Positions 33,801 to 41,660 are shown, counted from the stretch's first letter. The stretch is DNA of 64,000 nucleotides from Actinomycetes bacterium (GCA_023420415.1 JAEZWF010000004.1:87438-151437), one strand, 5' to 3'. Notes: generated by a model not told the origin, from the sequence alone. Numbers and translations are program-made.

Positions 33801-34470
33801 CACGCGCATCGGCCTGCACCATGGCGGCCTTGCGCGCGGCCTCGGCCTGGCGCCCGAGCGGACCCAGCTGGCGCCGGATCTCACCGGTCAGGTCGTTGAC
33901 CCGGGTGAGGTTGGCCTCCATCGCCTCGAGCTTGCGCAGCGCCTTCTCCTTGCGCTTGCGGTGCTTGAGGACCCCAGCGGCCTCCTCGATGAAGCCGCGG
34001 CGCTCCTCGGGGGTCGCGCGCAGCACGGTGTCGAGCTGGCCCTGGCCCACGATGACGTGCATCTCGCGGCCAATTCCGCTGTCGGACAACAGTTCCTGCA
34101 CGTCGAGGAGTCGGCAGGAGGTGCCGTTGATGGCGTACTCGGATCCACCGTTGCGGAACATCGTCCGGCTGATGGTGACCTCGGCGTAGTCGATCGGCAG
34201 CGCGCCGTCGGTGTTGTCGATGGTCAGGCTCACCTCGGCGCGACCCAGCGGTGCGCGGCCGGCGGTGCCGGCGAAGATGACGTCCTCCATCTTGCCGCCG
34301 CGCAGGCTCTTGGCGCCCTGCTCGCCCATGACCCAGGCGAGGGCGTCGACGACGTTGGACTTGCCGGAACCGTTGGGGCCGACGATGCAGGTGATGCCGG
34401 GCTCGAGCCGCATCGAGGTCGCCGAGGCGAAGGACTTGAAGCCCTTCAGGGTGAGGCTCTTGACGTACAC
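30898..34470 (-). CDS. smc: Chromosome segregation ATPase SMC
   Basis: 1190 aa, full length. Walker A is GPNGSGKSN (31-39). Two long coiled coils flank a hinge near residues 505-640 (HGIVGSVASLLQVSGGHE). The ABC signature LLSGGERSLVAVALL (about 1093) and Walker B FYIMDEVEAALDD (about 1120) close the head. SMC with ScpAB organises and segregates chromosomes. GTG at 34468-34470 begins the conserved YVKSLTLKGFKSFA; GAGGAG is 12-13 nt upstream, and TAGGGT near 34534-34539 could be the -10 box. Confidence 0.97.
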   Translation of the reverse strand: MYVKSLTLKGFKSFASATSMRLEPGITCIVGPNGSGKSNVVDALAWVMGEQGAKSLRGGKMEDVIFAGTAGRAPLGRAEVSLTIDNTDGALPIDYAEVTISRTMFRNGGSEYAINGTSCRLLDVQELLSDSGIGREMHVIVGQGQLDTVLRATPEERRGFIEEAAGVLKHRKRKEKALRKLEAMEANLTRVNDLTGEIRRQLGPLGRQAEAARKAAMVQADARDARLRLLADDLVQLTSTLEQEVADETALIAKRTEVEEGLADARARLQTLEQRAAEAAPELNRAQERWFSLQQLRDKLTSTESLAAERVRLLSQDTQDEQTTGRDPEELRAQAAEARKQEDTLLAEVRDAKAALEAAVAAREGLEREYAAEQQRLQRLARAAADRREGLAKLAGQVGARKSRIEAGEAEIGRLRGIVEQSQERARVAEKEFAGLEASVAVDEEGEEGLDSTYETAAAQLEQVEAEVEQLREAERTAERDRTTAAARLEALELSLSRKDGAATLLAAADSRHGIVGSVASLLQVSGGHEVAISAALGWAGDALAVESVDAAAAAITTLRDDDAGRAAFLVGQTAVTSDPGSWPRLDGSAVWAREVVEAPATVRPAVEQLLDRVALVPDAAAAAALAARGEGITAVTADGDVFAPGWVRGGSTSAPSLIEIQSAVDETRDRVADATRRGEQARFALTAAQERHRSINDEVESALEALHESDAKMAAVAERLGHLGATVRSAKAEAERTERAIADAEAALENDRTELTALTERLDEASTEPAEAEEPGTDERDRLELEASRARTGETELRLTLRTKEERARALKGRADSLEGAARNELAARERLAARQERRKREATVAQAVAHGAAYAASVIADSLETAARQRAAAEQERTERDTELAQVRRGVATLQDELRDLTDTVHRDEVARTQQRLRIEAMQTKAVEELGIEPEVLMEDFGPHQLVPHVPGPDDDPEVEVEPVAYVREVQEKRLRKAERALNALGRVNPLALEEYAALEERHKFLTEQLEDLKKSKRDLLDIVKEVDERVERVFTEAYHDTAAQFEQVFGRLFPGGEGRLTLTDPDNMLTTGIEVEARPPGKKIKRLSLLSGGERSLVAVALLVSIFKARPSPFYIMDEVEAALDDANLGRLITLFEELRDSSQLIVITHQKRTMEVADALYGVSMRGDGVTTVVSQRIRDVAAQSA

Positions 34471-34738
34471 GAGCGGGGTGGCTCCTCGGGTGTGGCGGCC
34501 GGTGCCGGCGAGCGGCTCCCGGTGGATCGGGGCAACCCTACCCGCGCACGGGAGCGGGTCCACGCACCTCGTCCGCCCCTGCGTTGCCTGTGCCTGCTGT
34601 GACTCCTGAGGCGCCAGAGGTATGCCGTCCGGTCACCCCGCGCACCCGGTCACCGACTCGTTGCCGGCCACTCGGCGTCCAGCGGCGAAATCGCCCCACC
34701 ATGCCGAGCCACCGGCACCACGTGCGAGACGCCCGGCG

Positions 34739-35059
34739 TCAGTCGGTGGTGTCGGCGATCGCCTCGTGGTGGTGGATGACCTCGGCGATGACGAAGTTGA
34801 TGAACTTCTCGGCGAACTCCGGGTCCAACCCGCTCTCGTCTGCCAATGCCCGCAACCGCGCGATCTGACGCTCCTCGCGCGCGGGGTCCGCCGGCGGCAT
34901 ACCGGACCGCGCCTTGAGCTCACCCACCCGCTGGGTGCACTTGAAGCGCTCGGCGAGCAGGTGCACGAGCGCGGCGTCGATGTTGTCGATGCTGGCGCGC
35001 AGGCTCAGCAGCTCGGCCGGCGTCGGCGTGGCGTTCGGCTCGGGGGCGGGAGAGCTCAC
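34739..35059 (-). CDS. Chorismate mutase, AroQ type
   Basis: 106 aa, a single all-helical AroQ domain: LLSLRASIDNIDAALVHLLAERF, CTQRVGELKARSGMPPADPAREERQI and a final FINFVIAEVIHHHEAI. It converts chorismate to prephenate for Phe and Tyr synthesis. GTG at 35057-35059 overlaps the stop of the preceding 63-aa gene (GTGA). The 268-bp gap on the other side, up to smc, contains only the probable smc leader and one GTATGCCG octamer. Confidence 0.92.
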   Translation of the reverse strand: MSSPAPEPNATPTPAELLSLRASIDNIDAALVHLLAERFKCTQRVGELKARSGMPPADPAREERQIARLRALADESGLDPEFAEKFINFVIAEVIHHHEAIADTTD

Positions 35060-35247
35060 CCGGCAATCGTAGGTGCGGCCGCGGCGACGACGTCCGGCTG
35101 TCTCAGATCCTCACGCAGCTGGTCGTTGTCGCGTTGCAGCCGGTCGACCAGGGCCTCCAGGTCACGCACCCGGCGGCGCAGTTCGACGGTCTCGAGCTCG
35201 CGCCGCGGGTCCACCGCAACGCGGTAGCCCACCAGGGCCTTGGCCAT
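35056..35247 (-). CDS. Small coiled-coil protein coupled to chorismate mutase
   Basis: 63 aa: MAKALVGYRVAVDPRRELET, then a heptad-patterned helix VELRRRVRDLEALVDRLQRDNDQL. No catalytic residues. Its stop overlaps the chorismate mutase start as GTGA. In some actinobacteria small partners stimulate AroQ mutases, but that link here is speculative. Confidence 0.7.
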   Translation of the reverse strand: MAKALVGYRVAVDPRRELETVELRRRVRDLEALVDRLQRDNDQLREDLRQPDVVAAAAPTIAG

Positions 35248-35377
35248 GTCGACTCCTTCGTCCGCAGGTGGCGGGGTTCAGACCTGCGGCTCACCCCGAG
35301 GAATGGGGCCCACCTCTCAGAGTGACAGGGCCCCTGCGCGGGGTCAATGCAGTGGCGGCGACGGTATGCCGCGGAGC

Positions 35378-35683
35378 TCACTTCTCGACGAAACCCACCA
35401 CGTCGTCGCGCGCGACACCCCACGTGGTGACGCAGGTGTGCACCTCGCCGGGGCGCAGCTTGGTCGTGGGCTTCTCCTCGAGCAGCGCGACCAGCTCGCG
35501 GATCTGCGCGGGGGTGCCCTGGGCGACGACCTCGACGCGGCCGTCGCCGGCGTTGCGGGCATGCCCCTCCAGGCCCAGCTCGAGCGCGCGGGCCCGGGTC
35601 CACCACCGGAACCCGACTCCCTGCACCCGACCGTGGACCCAGATGACCGCCCGTGCCGGAGAGTTCTCGTCCATACCTTCCAT
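35378..35683 (-). CDS. acyP: Acylphosphatase
   Basis: 101 aa. The phosphate-binding loop with catalytic Arg is VQGVGFRWW, and the second catalytic residue, Asn, is in GHARNAGDGRVEVVAQG. Hydrolyses acyl phosphates. Of two close ATGs the upstream one (35681-35683) is given; the second at 35672-35674 is also possible. It belongs to the smc-acyP-mutM-rnc neighbourhood usual in actinobacteria. Confidence 0.93.
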   Translation of the reverse strand: MEGMDENSPARAVIWVHGRVQGVGFRWWTRARALELGLEGHARNAGDGRVEVVAQGTPAQIRELVALLEEKPTTKLRPGEVHTCVTTWGVARDDVVGFVEK

Positions 35684-35727
35684 TTGTACGCCGACCGCCC
35701 CGCGGTGTCAGCCTGCCCCGCGCGTTT

Positions 35728-35779
35728 GCTTGCGTCCGCGGATCTGGCGGCCATGACAGCCAGATCCGCGGACGCAAGC
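35728..35779. repeat. Family B hairpin with a 21-bp perfect stem
   Basis: 35728-35748 pairs without mismatch with 35759-35779 (arm core GCTTGCGTCCGCGGATC) around a 10-nt loop. It lies between acyP and the toxin gene end, both minus strand. It is the longest stem of the family B set. Confidence 0.9.
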
Positions 35780-35800
35780 AGTCAGGAGGCCGGGACGGGG

Positions 35801-36091
35801 CTACAGATGTCGGGTCGGGTCCATGCGCTGGTGCAGGATCCGGATCACGTCAACGCCATCGGGGCGCTCGCGGTAGAACAGAAGGTGGCTGCCGATGCCG
35901 TACCGGCGGTAGCCCTCGCGGATCTCGTCGCAGGCGTGACCTCGCCGAGGGTCCTGCGCGATGCGTTCGATGGCGGCCCTGATCTCGAGGACGTAGGTCT
36001 CGGCCTGGTCGTCGCCCCAGCGCTCGCGGGTGTAGTCCCAGATCGACGACAGGTCGCCCTGCGCGGCAGGTGTGAGCCGGTACCCGGTCAC
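35801..36091 (-). CDS. parE: ParE-family toxin
   Basis: 96 aa. RelE/ParE fold: VTGYRLTPAAQGDLSSIWDYTRERWG, then YVLEIRAAIERIAQDPRRG and a C-terminal HLLFYRERPDGVDVIRILHQRMD, which is the ParE-type end. ParE toxins poison gyrase; RelE relatives cut mRNA, and sequence alone favours ParE. GTG at 36089-36091 overlaps the antitoxin stop (GTGA), so the pair is translationally coupled. Confidence 0.9.
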   Translation of the reverse strand: MTGYRLTPAAQGDLSSIWDYTRERWGDDQAETYVLEIRAAIERIAQDPRRGHACDEIREGYRRYGIGSHLLFYRERPDGVDVIRILHQRMDPTRHL

Positions 36092-36321
36092 GACTTCTTG
36101 GAGGCGATGAAGGCGTCGAAGTCGAAGGGCTCGGCCGCCCCGCTCTCCTCGCCCGCGACGAGCGCCGCCCGAACGGCCGCCAGCTGCGTCTCCCGGTCCT
36201 CGAGCAGGCGCAGGCCGGCGCGCACCACCTCGCTGGCGGACCGGTACCGACCAGACGCGACCTCGTGGGACAGGAAGGCCGAGAAGTGGTCGTCGAGGCT
36301 GATCGAGGTGTTCTGGGCCAT
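36088..36321 (-). CDS. parD: ParD-family antitoxin
   Basis: 77 aa. The ribbon-helix-helix DNA-binding part is NTSISLDDHFSAFL with RYRSASEVVRAGLRLLEDRE; the acidic, likely disordered tail (EPFDFDAFIAS) would wrap the toxin. A TAGCGT -10 box lies 6 nt before the ATG, and a palindrome overlaps it (36332-36346), as expected for an autorepressed leaderless operon. Confidence 0.92.
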   Translation of the reverse strand: MAQNTSISLDDHFSAFLSHEVASGRYRSASEVVRAGLRLLEDRETQLAAVRAALVAGEESGAAEPFDFDAFIASKKS

Positions 36322-36327
36322 GGAGCG

Positions 36328-36346
36328 ACGCTACCAAGAATTGGTA
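36328..36346 (-). promoter_or_regulatory. parDE promoter and ParD operator
   Basis: The -10 box TAGCGT (36328-36333) is 6 nt upstream of the parD ATG. The palindrome TACCAA-GAA-TTGGTA (36332-36346) overlaps it. This placement fits autorepression by the ParD/ParE complex. Confidence 0.65.
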
Positions 36347-36357
36347 TGACGTGCCGA

Positions 36358-37230
36358 TCAGCGGGCCGGGACGTGGCGCGGGCGGGGCTGGCAGCGGGGG
36401 CACGAGAACGACGAGCGGTTCATGAACGCCTCGCGCCGGATCGGGGTGCCGCACCGGTCGCACGGCTCCCCCTCGCGCCCGTACGCGTGCAGCGACCGGT
36501 CGAAGTAGCCGGACGCCCCGTTGACGTTGACGTAGAGCGAGTCGAAGCTCGTCCCGCCCGCCACCAGCGCCGCCGCCATCACCTCGCGCGCGTGGTCGAG
36601 CACCCGCGACAGGGTCGGCTTGGTCAGCGCCGAGCAGGGCCGCGACCCGTGCACCTGCGCCCGCCACAACGCCTCGTCGGCGTAGATGTTGCCGATCCCG
36701 GCGACGAGCGTCTGGTCGAGCAGCGCGCGCTTGACGGCGACGTCCTTGCCCTTCATCCGCTTGACGACTGCGGCCTGGTCGAACGCCGCCTCGAAGGGGT
36801 CCGGCGCGATGTGCGCGATCGTCTCCGGCACGTCGTCCGGCGTCAGCTCGGCCAGCGCCATCCCGCCGAACGTCCGCTGGTCGACGAACCGCAGCTCCGG
36901 CCCACCATCGGCAAAGACGAACCGCGCGTGCAGGTGCTTCTCGTCCGGCGCATCCGGCTCCTCGACGAGCAGCTGCCCACTCATCCCGAGGTGCGCGATC
37001 AGCCCCTGCCGATCCCCGCCCGGCTCGGACAGGACCAGCCACAGGTACTTGCCCCGGCGGCATACCCGCTCGACGCGGTTGCCCGCCAGCCGCGCACCCA
37101 GGTCCTCGGGCCCGGCGAGGTGGCGACGCGCGACCCGCGTCCCATGGAAGTCCGCGCGCTCGATGGTGCGCCCCGCGACGTGGTCGGCGAGGCCGCGGCG
37201 GACCACCTCGACTTCGGGCAGCTCAGGCAC
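36358..37230 (-). CDS. mutM: Formamidopyrimidine-DNA glycosylase
   Basis: 290 aa. The catalytic N-terminus is PELPEVEVVRRGL (Pro2, Glu3 after Met removal). Also seen: VCRRGKYLW, QTLVAGIGNIYADEALW and the C-terminal zinc finger CDRCGTPIRREAF with CPRCQ. It excises oxidised purines. GTG at 37228-37230 must be the start because Pro2 is catalytic. A 16-bp tandem duplication upstream creates a decoy ATG (see 37215-37246). Confidence 0.96.
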   Translation of the reverse strand: MPELPEVEVVRRGLADHVAGRTIERADFHGTRVARRHLAGPEDLGARLAGNRVERVCRRGKYLWLVLSEPGGDRQGLIAHLGMSGQLLVEEPDAPDEKHLHARFVFADGGPELRFVDQRTFGGMALAELTPDDVPETIAHIAPDPFEAAFDQAAVVKRMKGKDVAVKRALLDQTLVAGIGNIYADEALWRAQVHGSRPCSALTKPTLSRVLDHAREVMAAALVAGGTSFDSLYVNVNGASGYFDRSLHAYGREGEPCDRCGTPIRREAFMNRSSFSCPRCQPRPRHVPAR

Positions 37231-37246
37231 GGTGCAGCTCAGGCAT
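37215..37246 (-). repeat. Tandem duplication of the mutM start region
   Basis: On the minus strand TGCCTGAGCTGC occurs twice, 16 bp apart: once as ATGCCTGAGCTGC (start at 37246) and once as GTGCCTGAGCTGC (start at 37230). The first copy opens a seven-codon reading frame (MPELHRA) ending at 37223, out of frame with mutM. Confidence 0.8.
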
Positions 37247-37269
37247 GAGTCGGTATGCCGCGTGGTCGC

Positions 37270-38124
37270 CTAGGAGGGCGACCCGGCGGGAACGTCGTCC
37301 TCGCCGTCGCCGGAGTCGGCCGCCGCCGAGCTGCCGTCGGTGCCGGTGCCGATGCCGGTGCCGGTGCCGGTGCCGGCCTCGAGCTTCTGGCTGCGCGCCG
37401 ACAGCGAGCGCCAGGCCAGCTCGGCGGCACGCTGCTCGGCTTCCTTCTTCGACCGGCCGGTGCCCTCACCGAGCACCTCGGCGCCGACGACGGCGCGCGC
37501 GGTGAAGGTCTTCTCGTGGTCGGGGCCCTCCTCGTCGACCCGGTAGTCGGGCACACCGAGGGTGGAGGCGGCGGCGAGCTCCTGCAGCGAGGTCTTCCAG
37601 TCGAGCCCGGCGCCGAGGGTGGCGGACTCGGCCATCAGCGGGTCAAGCAGGTGGTGCACGAGGACGGCTGCCGGGTCCATGCCACCGGAGAGGTAGACCG
37701 TGCCGATGACGGCCTCCATCGTGTCGGCGAGGATCGAGGCCTTGTCGCGACCGCCGGTGGCCTCCTCACCACGGCCGAGCCGGACGTGGTCACCGAGGCC
37801 GAGGGTGCGTGCGACGTCGGCGAGGGCGCGCATGTTGACGACGGCGGCGCGCAGCTTGGCCAGCTGCCCCTCAGCCAGGTCCGGGTGTGCGGTGTAGAGC
37901 GTGTCGGTGACGACGAGGCCGAGCACCGAGTCGCCGAGGAACTCGAGGCGCTCGTTGTTGGGCAGGCCACCGTTCTCGTAGGCGTACGAGCGGTGCGTGA
38001 GGGCACGCAAAAGCAGCGACTCGTCGACGGGCCCTCCGGTCACCTCGGAGAGGTGAGCGGCGAACTCGGCGACGGGCCGCTGCGACGCGCTGTCCGGCAT
38101 ACCAGTCGGACCGGGGGGACTCAC
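37270..38124 (-). CDS. rnc: Ribonuclease III
   Basis: 284 aa. The RNase III signature NNERLEFLGDSVLGLVV carries the catalytic acids, a second metal-site segment is DTMEAVIGTVYLSGG, and the dsRNA-binding domain runs DWKTSLQELAAA to RSKKEAEQRAAELAW. The tail is low complexity: (Gly-Thr)n encoded by a CCGGTG hexamer repeat (37338-37380), then an acidic end. The start is GTG at 38122-38124; an ATG at 38098-38100 is an alternative. Follows rpmF. Confidence 0.95.
   Translation of the reverse strand: MSPPGPTGMPDSASQRPVAEFAAHLSEVTGGPVDESLLLRALTHRSYAYENGGLPNNERLEFLGDSVLGLVVTDTLYTAHPDLAEGQLAKLRAAVVNMRALADVARTLGLGDHVRLGRGEEATGGRDKASILADTMEAVIGTVYLSGGMDPAAVLVHHLLDPLMAESATLGAGLDWKTSLQELAAASTLGVPDYRVDEEGPDHEKTFTARAVVGAEVLGEGTGRSKKEAEQRAAELAWRSLSARSQKLEAGTGTGTGIGTGTDGSSAAADSGDGEDDVPAGSPS
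37338..37380. repeat. Hexanucleotide repeat inside rnc
   Basis: About six copies of GGTGCC/GGTGCCGATGCC-type hexamers encode the Gly-Thr run near the RNase III C-terminus. Because the unit is 6 nt, copy changes would keep frame and alter only tail length. Confidence 0.8.
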
Positions 38125-38140
38125 GCGCAGCCCAAGGCGG

Positions 38141-38335
38141 TCAGCCCTGGTGCTCGGTGCGCTCGGCGGTCGTGTAGTGACGACCCTTGTAGTAGCCGCA
38201 CGACGGGCAGGCCACGTGGGGCTGCGTCGGCTGCTTGCACTGCGGGCACGTGGTCAGCGTGGTCGCGGTCGCCTTCCAGTTCGCACGGCGCGAACGGGTG
38301 TTGGAGCGCGACATCTTCCGCTTCGGGACAGCCAC
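38141..38335 (-). CDS. rpmF: 50S ribosomal protein L32
   Basis: 64 aa: AVPKRKMSRSNTRSRRANWK, then a zinc-binding CPQC...CPSCGYYKGR. This is the Cys-containing (zinc) form. GTG at 38333-38335 lies 1 nt after the stop of the YceD-family gene, the universal yceD-rpmF pairing. rnc follows 16 bp later. Confidence 0.97.
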   Translation of the reverse strand: MAVPKRKMSRSNTRSRRANWKATATTLTTCPQCKQPTQPHVACPSCGYYKGRHYTTAERTEHQG

Positions 38336-38336
38336 G

Positions 38337-38909
38337 TCAGTTCCTCTTCTCTTCGGTGTCGGCGGTCAGCGACTGGAGCGCGGACCACCTGGGGTCGATC
38401 ACTTCGTGGTGGTGCTCCGGGTCGTCCGCCAGCCGCGCTCCGCACTCGGAGCACAGGCCTGGGCAGTCTTCCCGGCACACCGGCTGGAACGGCAGTGCAG
38501 GCACCATCGCGTCCCGGAGCACCGGTTCGAGGTCGAGCAGGTCGCCCTCGAGGTGGTGCTCGTCTGCCTCGTCGTCCTCCGACGCCACCTCGCGGTGGTG
38601 TGCGGTGCGCTCGGCGTACGCGAACAGCTCCTGGAACCGCACCTCGAGAGGGATCTCGACGGGGTCCAGGCACCGCACGCATGCGCCGGTCGCGGTTGCC
38701 TTGGCCGAGCCGGTGACCAGCACGCCCTCCACGACGGACTCGAACCGCAGGTCCAGGTCGATCGGGGCGCCCTGCGGCACCGCGATGACGTCCGTGCCGA
38801 GGTCGGCAGGTGCCTCGACGACGCGCTGGACCTGCTCCATCGAACCGGGACGACGGCCCAGGCTCTTGGTGTCGAAGACCAAGGGGGACCGGGGGTCGAG
38901 GTGGTTCAT
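38337..38909 (-). CDS. YceD/DUF177-family protein, putative 23S rRNA/L32 maturation factor
   Basis: 190 aa. The DUF177 core LVTGSAKATATGACVRCLDPVEIPLEV is followed by the C-terminal Cys cluster CREDCPGLCSECGARL. It sits directly before rpmF, as this family nearly always does; in E. coli and plants it is linked to 23S rRNA processing. ATG at 38907-38909. Confidence 0.9.
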   Translation of the reverse strand: MNHLDPRSPLVFDTKSLGRRPGSMEQVQRVVEAPADLGTDVIAVPQGAPIDLDLRFESVVEGVLVTGSAKATATGACVRCLDPVEIPLEVRFQELFAYAERTAHHREVASEDDEADEHHLEGDLLDLEPVLRDAMVPALPFQPVCREDCPGLCSECGARLADDPEHHHEVIDPRWSALQSLTADTEEKRN

Positions 38910-39024
38910 GGCTCCAGCAGACGTCGAGTGACTCGGATCCGGCCTCGGATGAGACGCAGACCGACGCACGAGATTACCTGAGCACGGGCCACCTTCCCAA
39001 ATGCAGGTATGCCGCGTGCTCCCG

Positions 39025-41169
39025 TCAGTCTGCCCCGTCGCCCCGCGTGCTCGCGCCCCGGTCAGCGAGCCGGTCCGCGCCCCGGTCCGCGAGCCGGTCG
39101 TCGAGGGCGCGGCCGAGGGTCGGTGCGAGGGTGCGGACGTAGGTCGCGGTGAGGTGGTCGCCGGCCCGGTGGACGGTGACGTGGCCGATGGCGACGGGGC
39201 ACTGCTGCGTCGGGCAGATCCAGTCGGTGAGGTCGACCAGGTCGGCGCCCGCGGCAGCCGCCGCCTCGCGCTGGGCAGGCAGCCCGGAGCCGGCGACCGC
39301 GCTGTCTCGGTCGAACGCGCACCGGGTGACTTCCCGGGGGTGTCGGGCGGTGCACACGTCGAGATTGTCGGGCGACACGGGGCTGTCGCCGAGGACGACG
39401 AGGCGGGCGCCTGTCTTGCCCACGTCACGCCAGCGTTCGGCCAGGCCGTCGACGAGGGCGGCGCGGGTGGCGCGGGTGCCGTCCCAGGCGCGCGCCGAGT
39501 AGCCGGACGTGACGAGCACGTCGGGTGGCTGGGCCGACAGGCGTTCCACGACCCGTCCGTTCCACTCGTCGCAGGCGGGGTAGGGCTTGCCCTCGTTCTC
39601 GGCCCGTCCCCCGGCGAAGGCGCAGGCGGACTTGCCGTAGGTGACGATGCGCCAGTCGCGCGCGGTGGCAAGCTCCTGCAGGGCTGGCAGCCACTGCATC
39701 GCCTTGGAGTCGCCCACGAGGGCGACGGTGGTCGCGCCGTCACGCACCCCGAACTCACACGCGACCGGCTCCTCGACGAGCCGGTCGACCTGGCACCGGT
39801 CGACGTCGGCGGCGGGGCGGTCCTCCCCCGCGAGCTGCGGGTCGGGCGTGAGCCACTGCCAGTCGTCGACCGCGTATGCCGCGGGGTCGGCTCCCGGTGG
39901 CGTGCCGAGCGTGGCCGCGCCGAGGGTCGCCAGGGGTGGTACCGGACCGGCGACCGGGGTCGTCCGGAACGGTGACGCGGCGGTCAACAGGGGTACGGCT
40001 GCGAGGGCACCGGTCAGCGAGAGCGCGACCCCGAGGCCCAGGGCCGGCCCCACCCGGCGAGCCAGAGTGCGGCTGTGGTGGATCGGGGCTTCGAGGAACC
40101 GGTGACAGGCCCAGGCCGGGATCGCGCTGGCCACGACGAGCGCGACCTTCTGCGCGGTGGTGAGGCCGTCGAACGCCCACTCCCCGAGGACCACCGCCGG
40201 CCAGTGCCAGAGGTAGAGGGAGTAGGACAGGCCGCCGATCCAGACCATCGGCGCCAGGCCGAGCAGGCGCACCGGTCCGTCGGGGGCACCGGCCCAGCCG
40301 GAGAGGATCACGGCCGCGGCGCCGAGCGTGGGCACCAGCGTCCACGGACCCGGCGTGACCGCACCGGGCGGCAACCAGACTCCCGCCCCGAGGACGGCTG
40401 CCAGCCCCACCCAGCCGAGGGCCGCCCAGGCCGTGGGTGGGAACGCCCGACTCGCCCGCGCCGGGTCGCGTCCGTGACACCACACCGCGAGCCCGGCACC
40501 GATGCCCAGCTCCCACACGCGGGTGGTGGTGACGAAGTACGCACGGTCAGGGTCGACGGCACCCAGCCACGCGGCATACCCGAAGGACGGCACGGCGAGG
40601 AGGGCGAGGAGCAGCCCCACCAAGGCGGTCGTGGGCCGGCGCCCGAGGCGTCGCAGGACGAAGGCGAGAAGGATGAGGGCGAGCGGCCAGACGACGTAGA
40701 ACTGCTCCTCGACCGACAGCGACCAGTAGTGCTGGACCGGCGAAGGAAGCGAGTCGGCCGCGAGGTAGTCGACGGCGCGGCCGGCCAGCACCCAGTTGAC
40801 GACGTAGAGGGCCGCGCCGAGGACGTCGGTGCCGATCTCGCGCCGGCGCAGGCCGGGCACGACGAAGTAGGCGACCACGGCCGTGACGACGAGGACGACG
40901 ATCGCCGCGGGCAGGAGACGGCGCACGCGGCGACCGAGGAACCGGGTCCACGAGATGGTGCCAGTGGTGGTCAGCTCGCGCACGAGCAGGCCCGTGATGA
41001 GGAAGCCGGAGATGACGAAGAAGACGTCGACGCCGAGGAAGCCGTTCCTCAGCGGCAGGCCCGCGTGGTAGACGAGGACGAGCAGGACCGCCACGGCCCG
41101 CAGGCCTTCGATGTCGGGCCGAAAGCCTTGTGCCGGAGCGGTTTTCGTGTCCTGGGCTGCGGCGGTCAC
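39025..41169 (-). CDS. OatA-like membrane O-acyltransferase with SGNH domain
   Basis: 714 aa. N-terminal acyltransferase-3 domain with about ten helices: FRPDIEGLRAVAVLLVLVYH carries the catalytic-type His, and YWSLSVEEQFYVVWP and GLSYSLYLWHWP follow. From about residue 470 an extracytoplasmic SGNH domain begins with VALVGDSKAMQWLP; its Asp/His block is near HRAGDHLTATYV. Such proteins O-acylate cell-wall or exported glycans. The extreme C-terminus repeats ADRGADRLADRGA. GTG at 41167-41169 overlaps the coaD stop. Confidence 0.9.
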   Translation of the reverse strand: MTAAAQDTKTAPAQGFRPDIEGLRAVAVLLVLVYHAGLPLRNGFLGVDVFFVISGFLITGLLVRELTTTGTISWTRFLGRRVRRLLPAAIVVLVVTAVVAYFVVPGLRRREIGTDVLGAALYVVNWVLAGRAVDYLAADSLPSPVQHYWSLSVEEQFYVVWPLALILLAFVLRRLGRRPTTALVGLLLALLAVPSFGYAAWLGAVDPDRAYFVTTTRVWELGIGAGLAVWCHGRDPARASRAFPPTAWAALGWVGLAAVLGAGVWLPPGAVTPGPWTLVPTLGAAAVILSGWAGAPDGPVRLLGLAPMVWIGGLSYSLYLWHWPAVVLGEWAFDGLTTAQKVALVVASAIPAWACHRFLEAPIHHSRTLARRVGPALGLGVALSLTGALAAVPLLTAASPFRTTPVAGPVPPLATLGAATLGTPPGADPAAYAVDDWQWLTPDPQLAGEDRPAADVDRCQVDRLVEEPVACEFGVRDGATTVALVGDSKAMQWLPALQELATARDWRIVTYGKSACAFAGGRAENEGKPYPACDEWNGRVVERLSAQPPDVLVTSGYSARAWDGTRATRAALVDGLAERWRDVGKTGARLVVLGDSPVSPDNLDVCTARHPREVTRCAFDRDSAVAGSGLPAQREAAAAAGADLVDLTDWICPTQQCPVAIGHVTVHRAGDHLTATYVRTLAPTLGRALDDRLADRGADRLADRGASTRGDGAD

Positions 41170-41660
41170 TGCTTCTGCAGGCGCTCCACGAGCGCGTCGC
41201 GCACCCGGTCGGAGACGAGCCCGCTGACGTCACCGCCGTAGCGGACGACCTCCTTGACCAGCGAGCTCGAGACGTGCTCGAACTCCGGGGCGGCAGGCAG
41301 GAACACCGTCTCGACACCGGTGAGGTGACGGTTCATCATCGCCATCGGCAGCTCGTAGGCGTAGTCGTTGCCGCTGCGCAGGCCCTTGAGGATCACGCCG
41401 GCGTCGAGGTCGCGGGCGACGTCGACGAGGAGGCGGTTGGCGAACACCTCGGCACGCACCCCGTCGATGCCGGCGCAGGTGTCGAGGACGAGGTCACGGC
41501 GCTCCTCAGGGGTGAACACGCCCTGCTTGGCGGGGTTGTGCAGCACCGCCACGACGACCTCGTCGTAGAGCGCGGCCGCCCGCCGGACCACGTCCAGGTG
41601 CCCGAGCGTGACCGGGTCGAAGGAGCCGGGGCAGACGGCCCGGCGCGGGTTGGCGCTCAC
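41166..41660 (-). CDS. coaD: Phosphopantetheine adenylyltransferase
   Basis: 164 aa. The nucleotide-binding motif is CPGSFDPVTLGHLDVV with the TxGH signature; the substrate-binding block ILKGLRSGNDYAYELPMAMMN and the C-terminal EFEHVSSSLVKEV follow. It makes dephospho-CoA. GTG at 41658-41660 has TAGCGT 7 nt upstream and no ribosome-binding site. The downstream acyltransferase is coupled by GTGA. Confidence 0.96.
   Translation of the reverse strand: MSANPRRAVCPGSFDPVTLGHLDVVRRAAALYDEVVVAVLHNPAKQGVFTPEERRDLVLDTCAGIDGVRAEVFANRLLVDVARDLDAGVILKGLRSGNDYAYELPMAMMNRHLTGVETVFLPAAPEFEHVSSSLVKEVVRYGGDVSGLVSDRVRDALVERLQKQ

Noticed and set aside
30409..34602. 1397-codon open frame on the plus strand
   Set aside because: It is the antisense of smc. 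High third-position G+C keeps the opposite strand open; the composition is repetitive Gly/Leu/Arg and smc is unmistakable.
38911..39758. Long N-terminal extension of the YceD-family gene
   Set aside because: The extension lies antisense-out-of-frame within the acyltransferase gene; the conserved domain starts at the ATG at 38907-38909.
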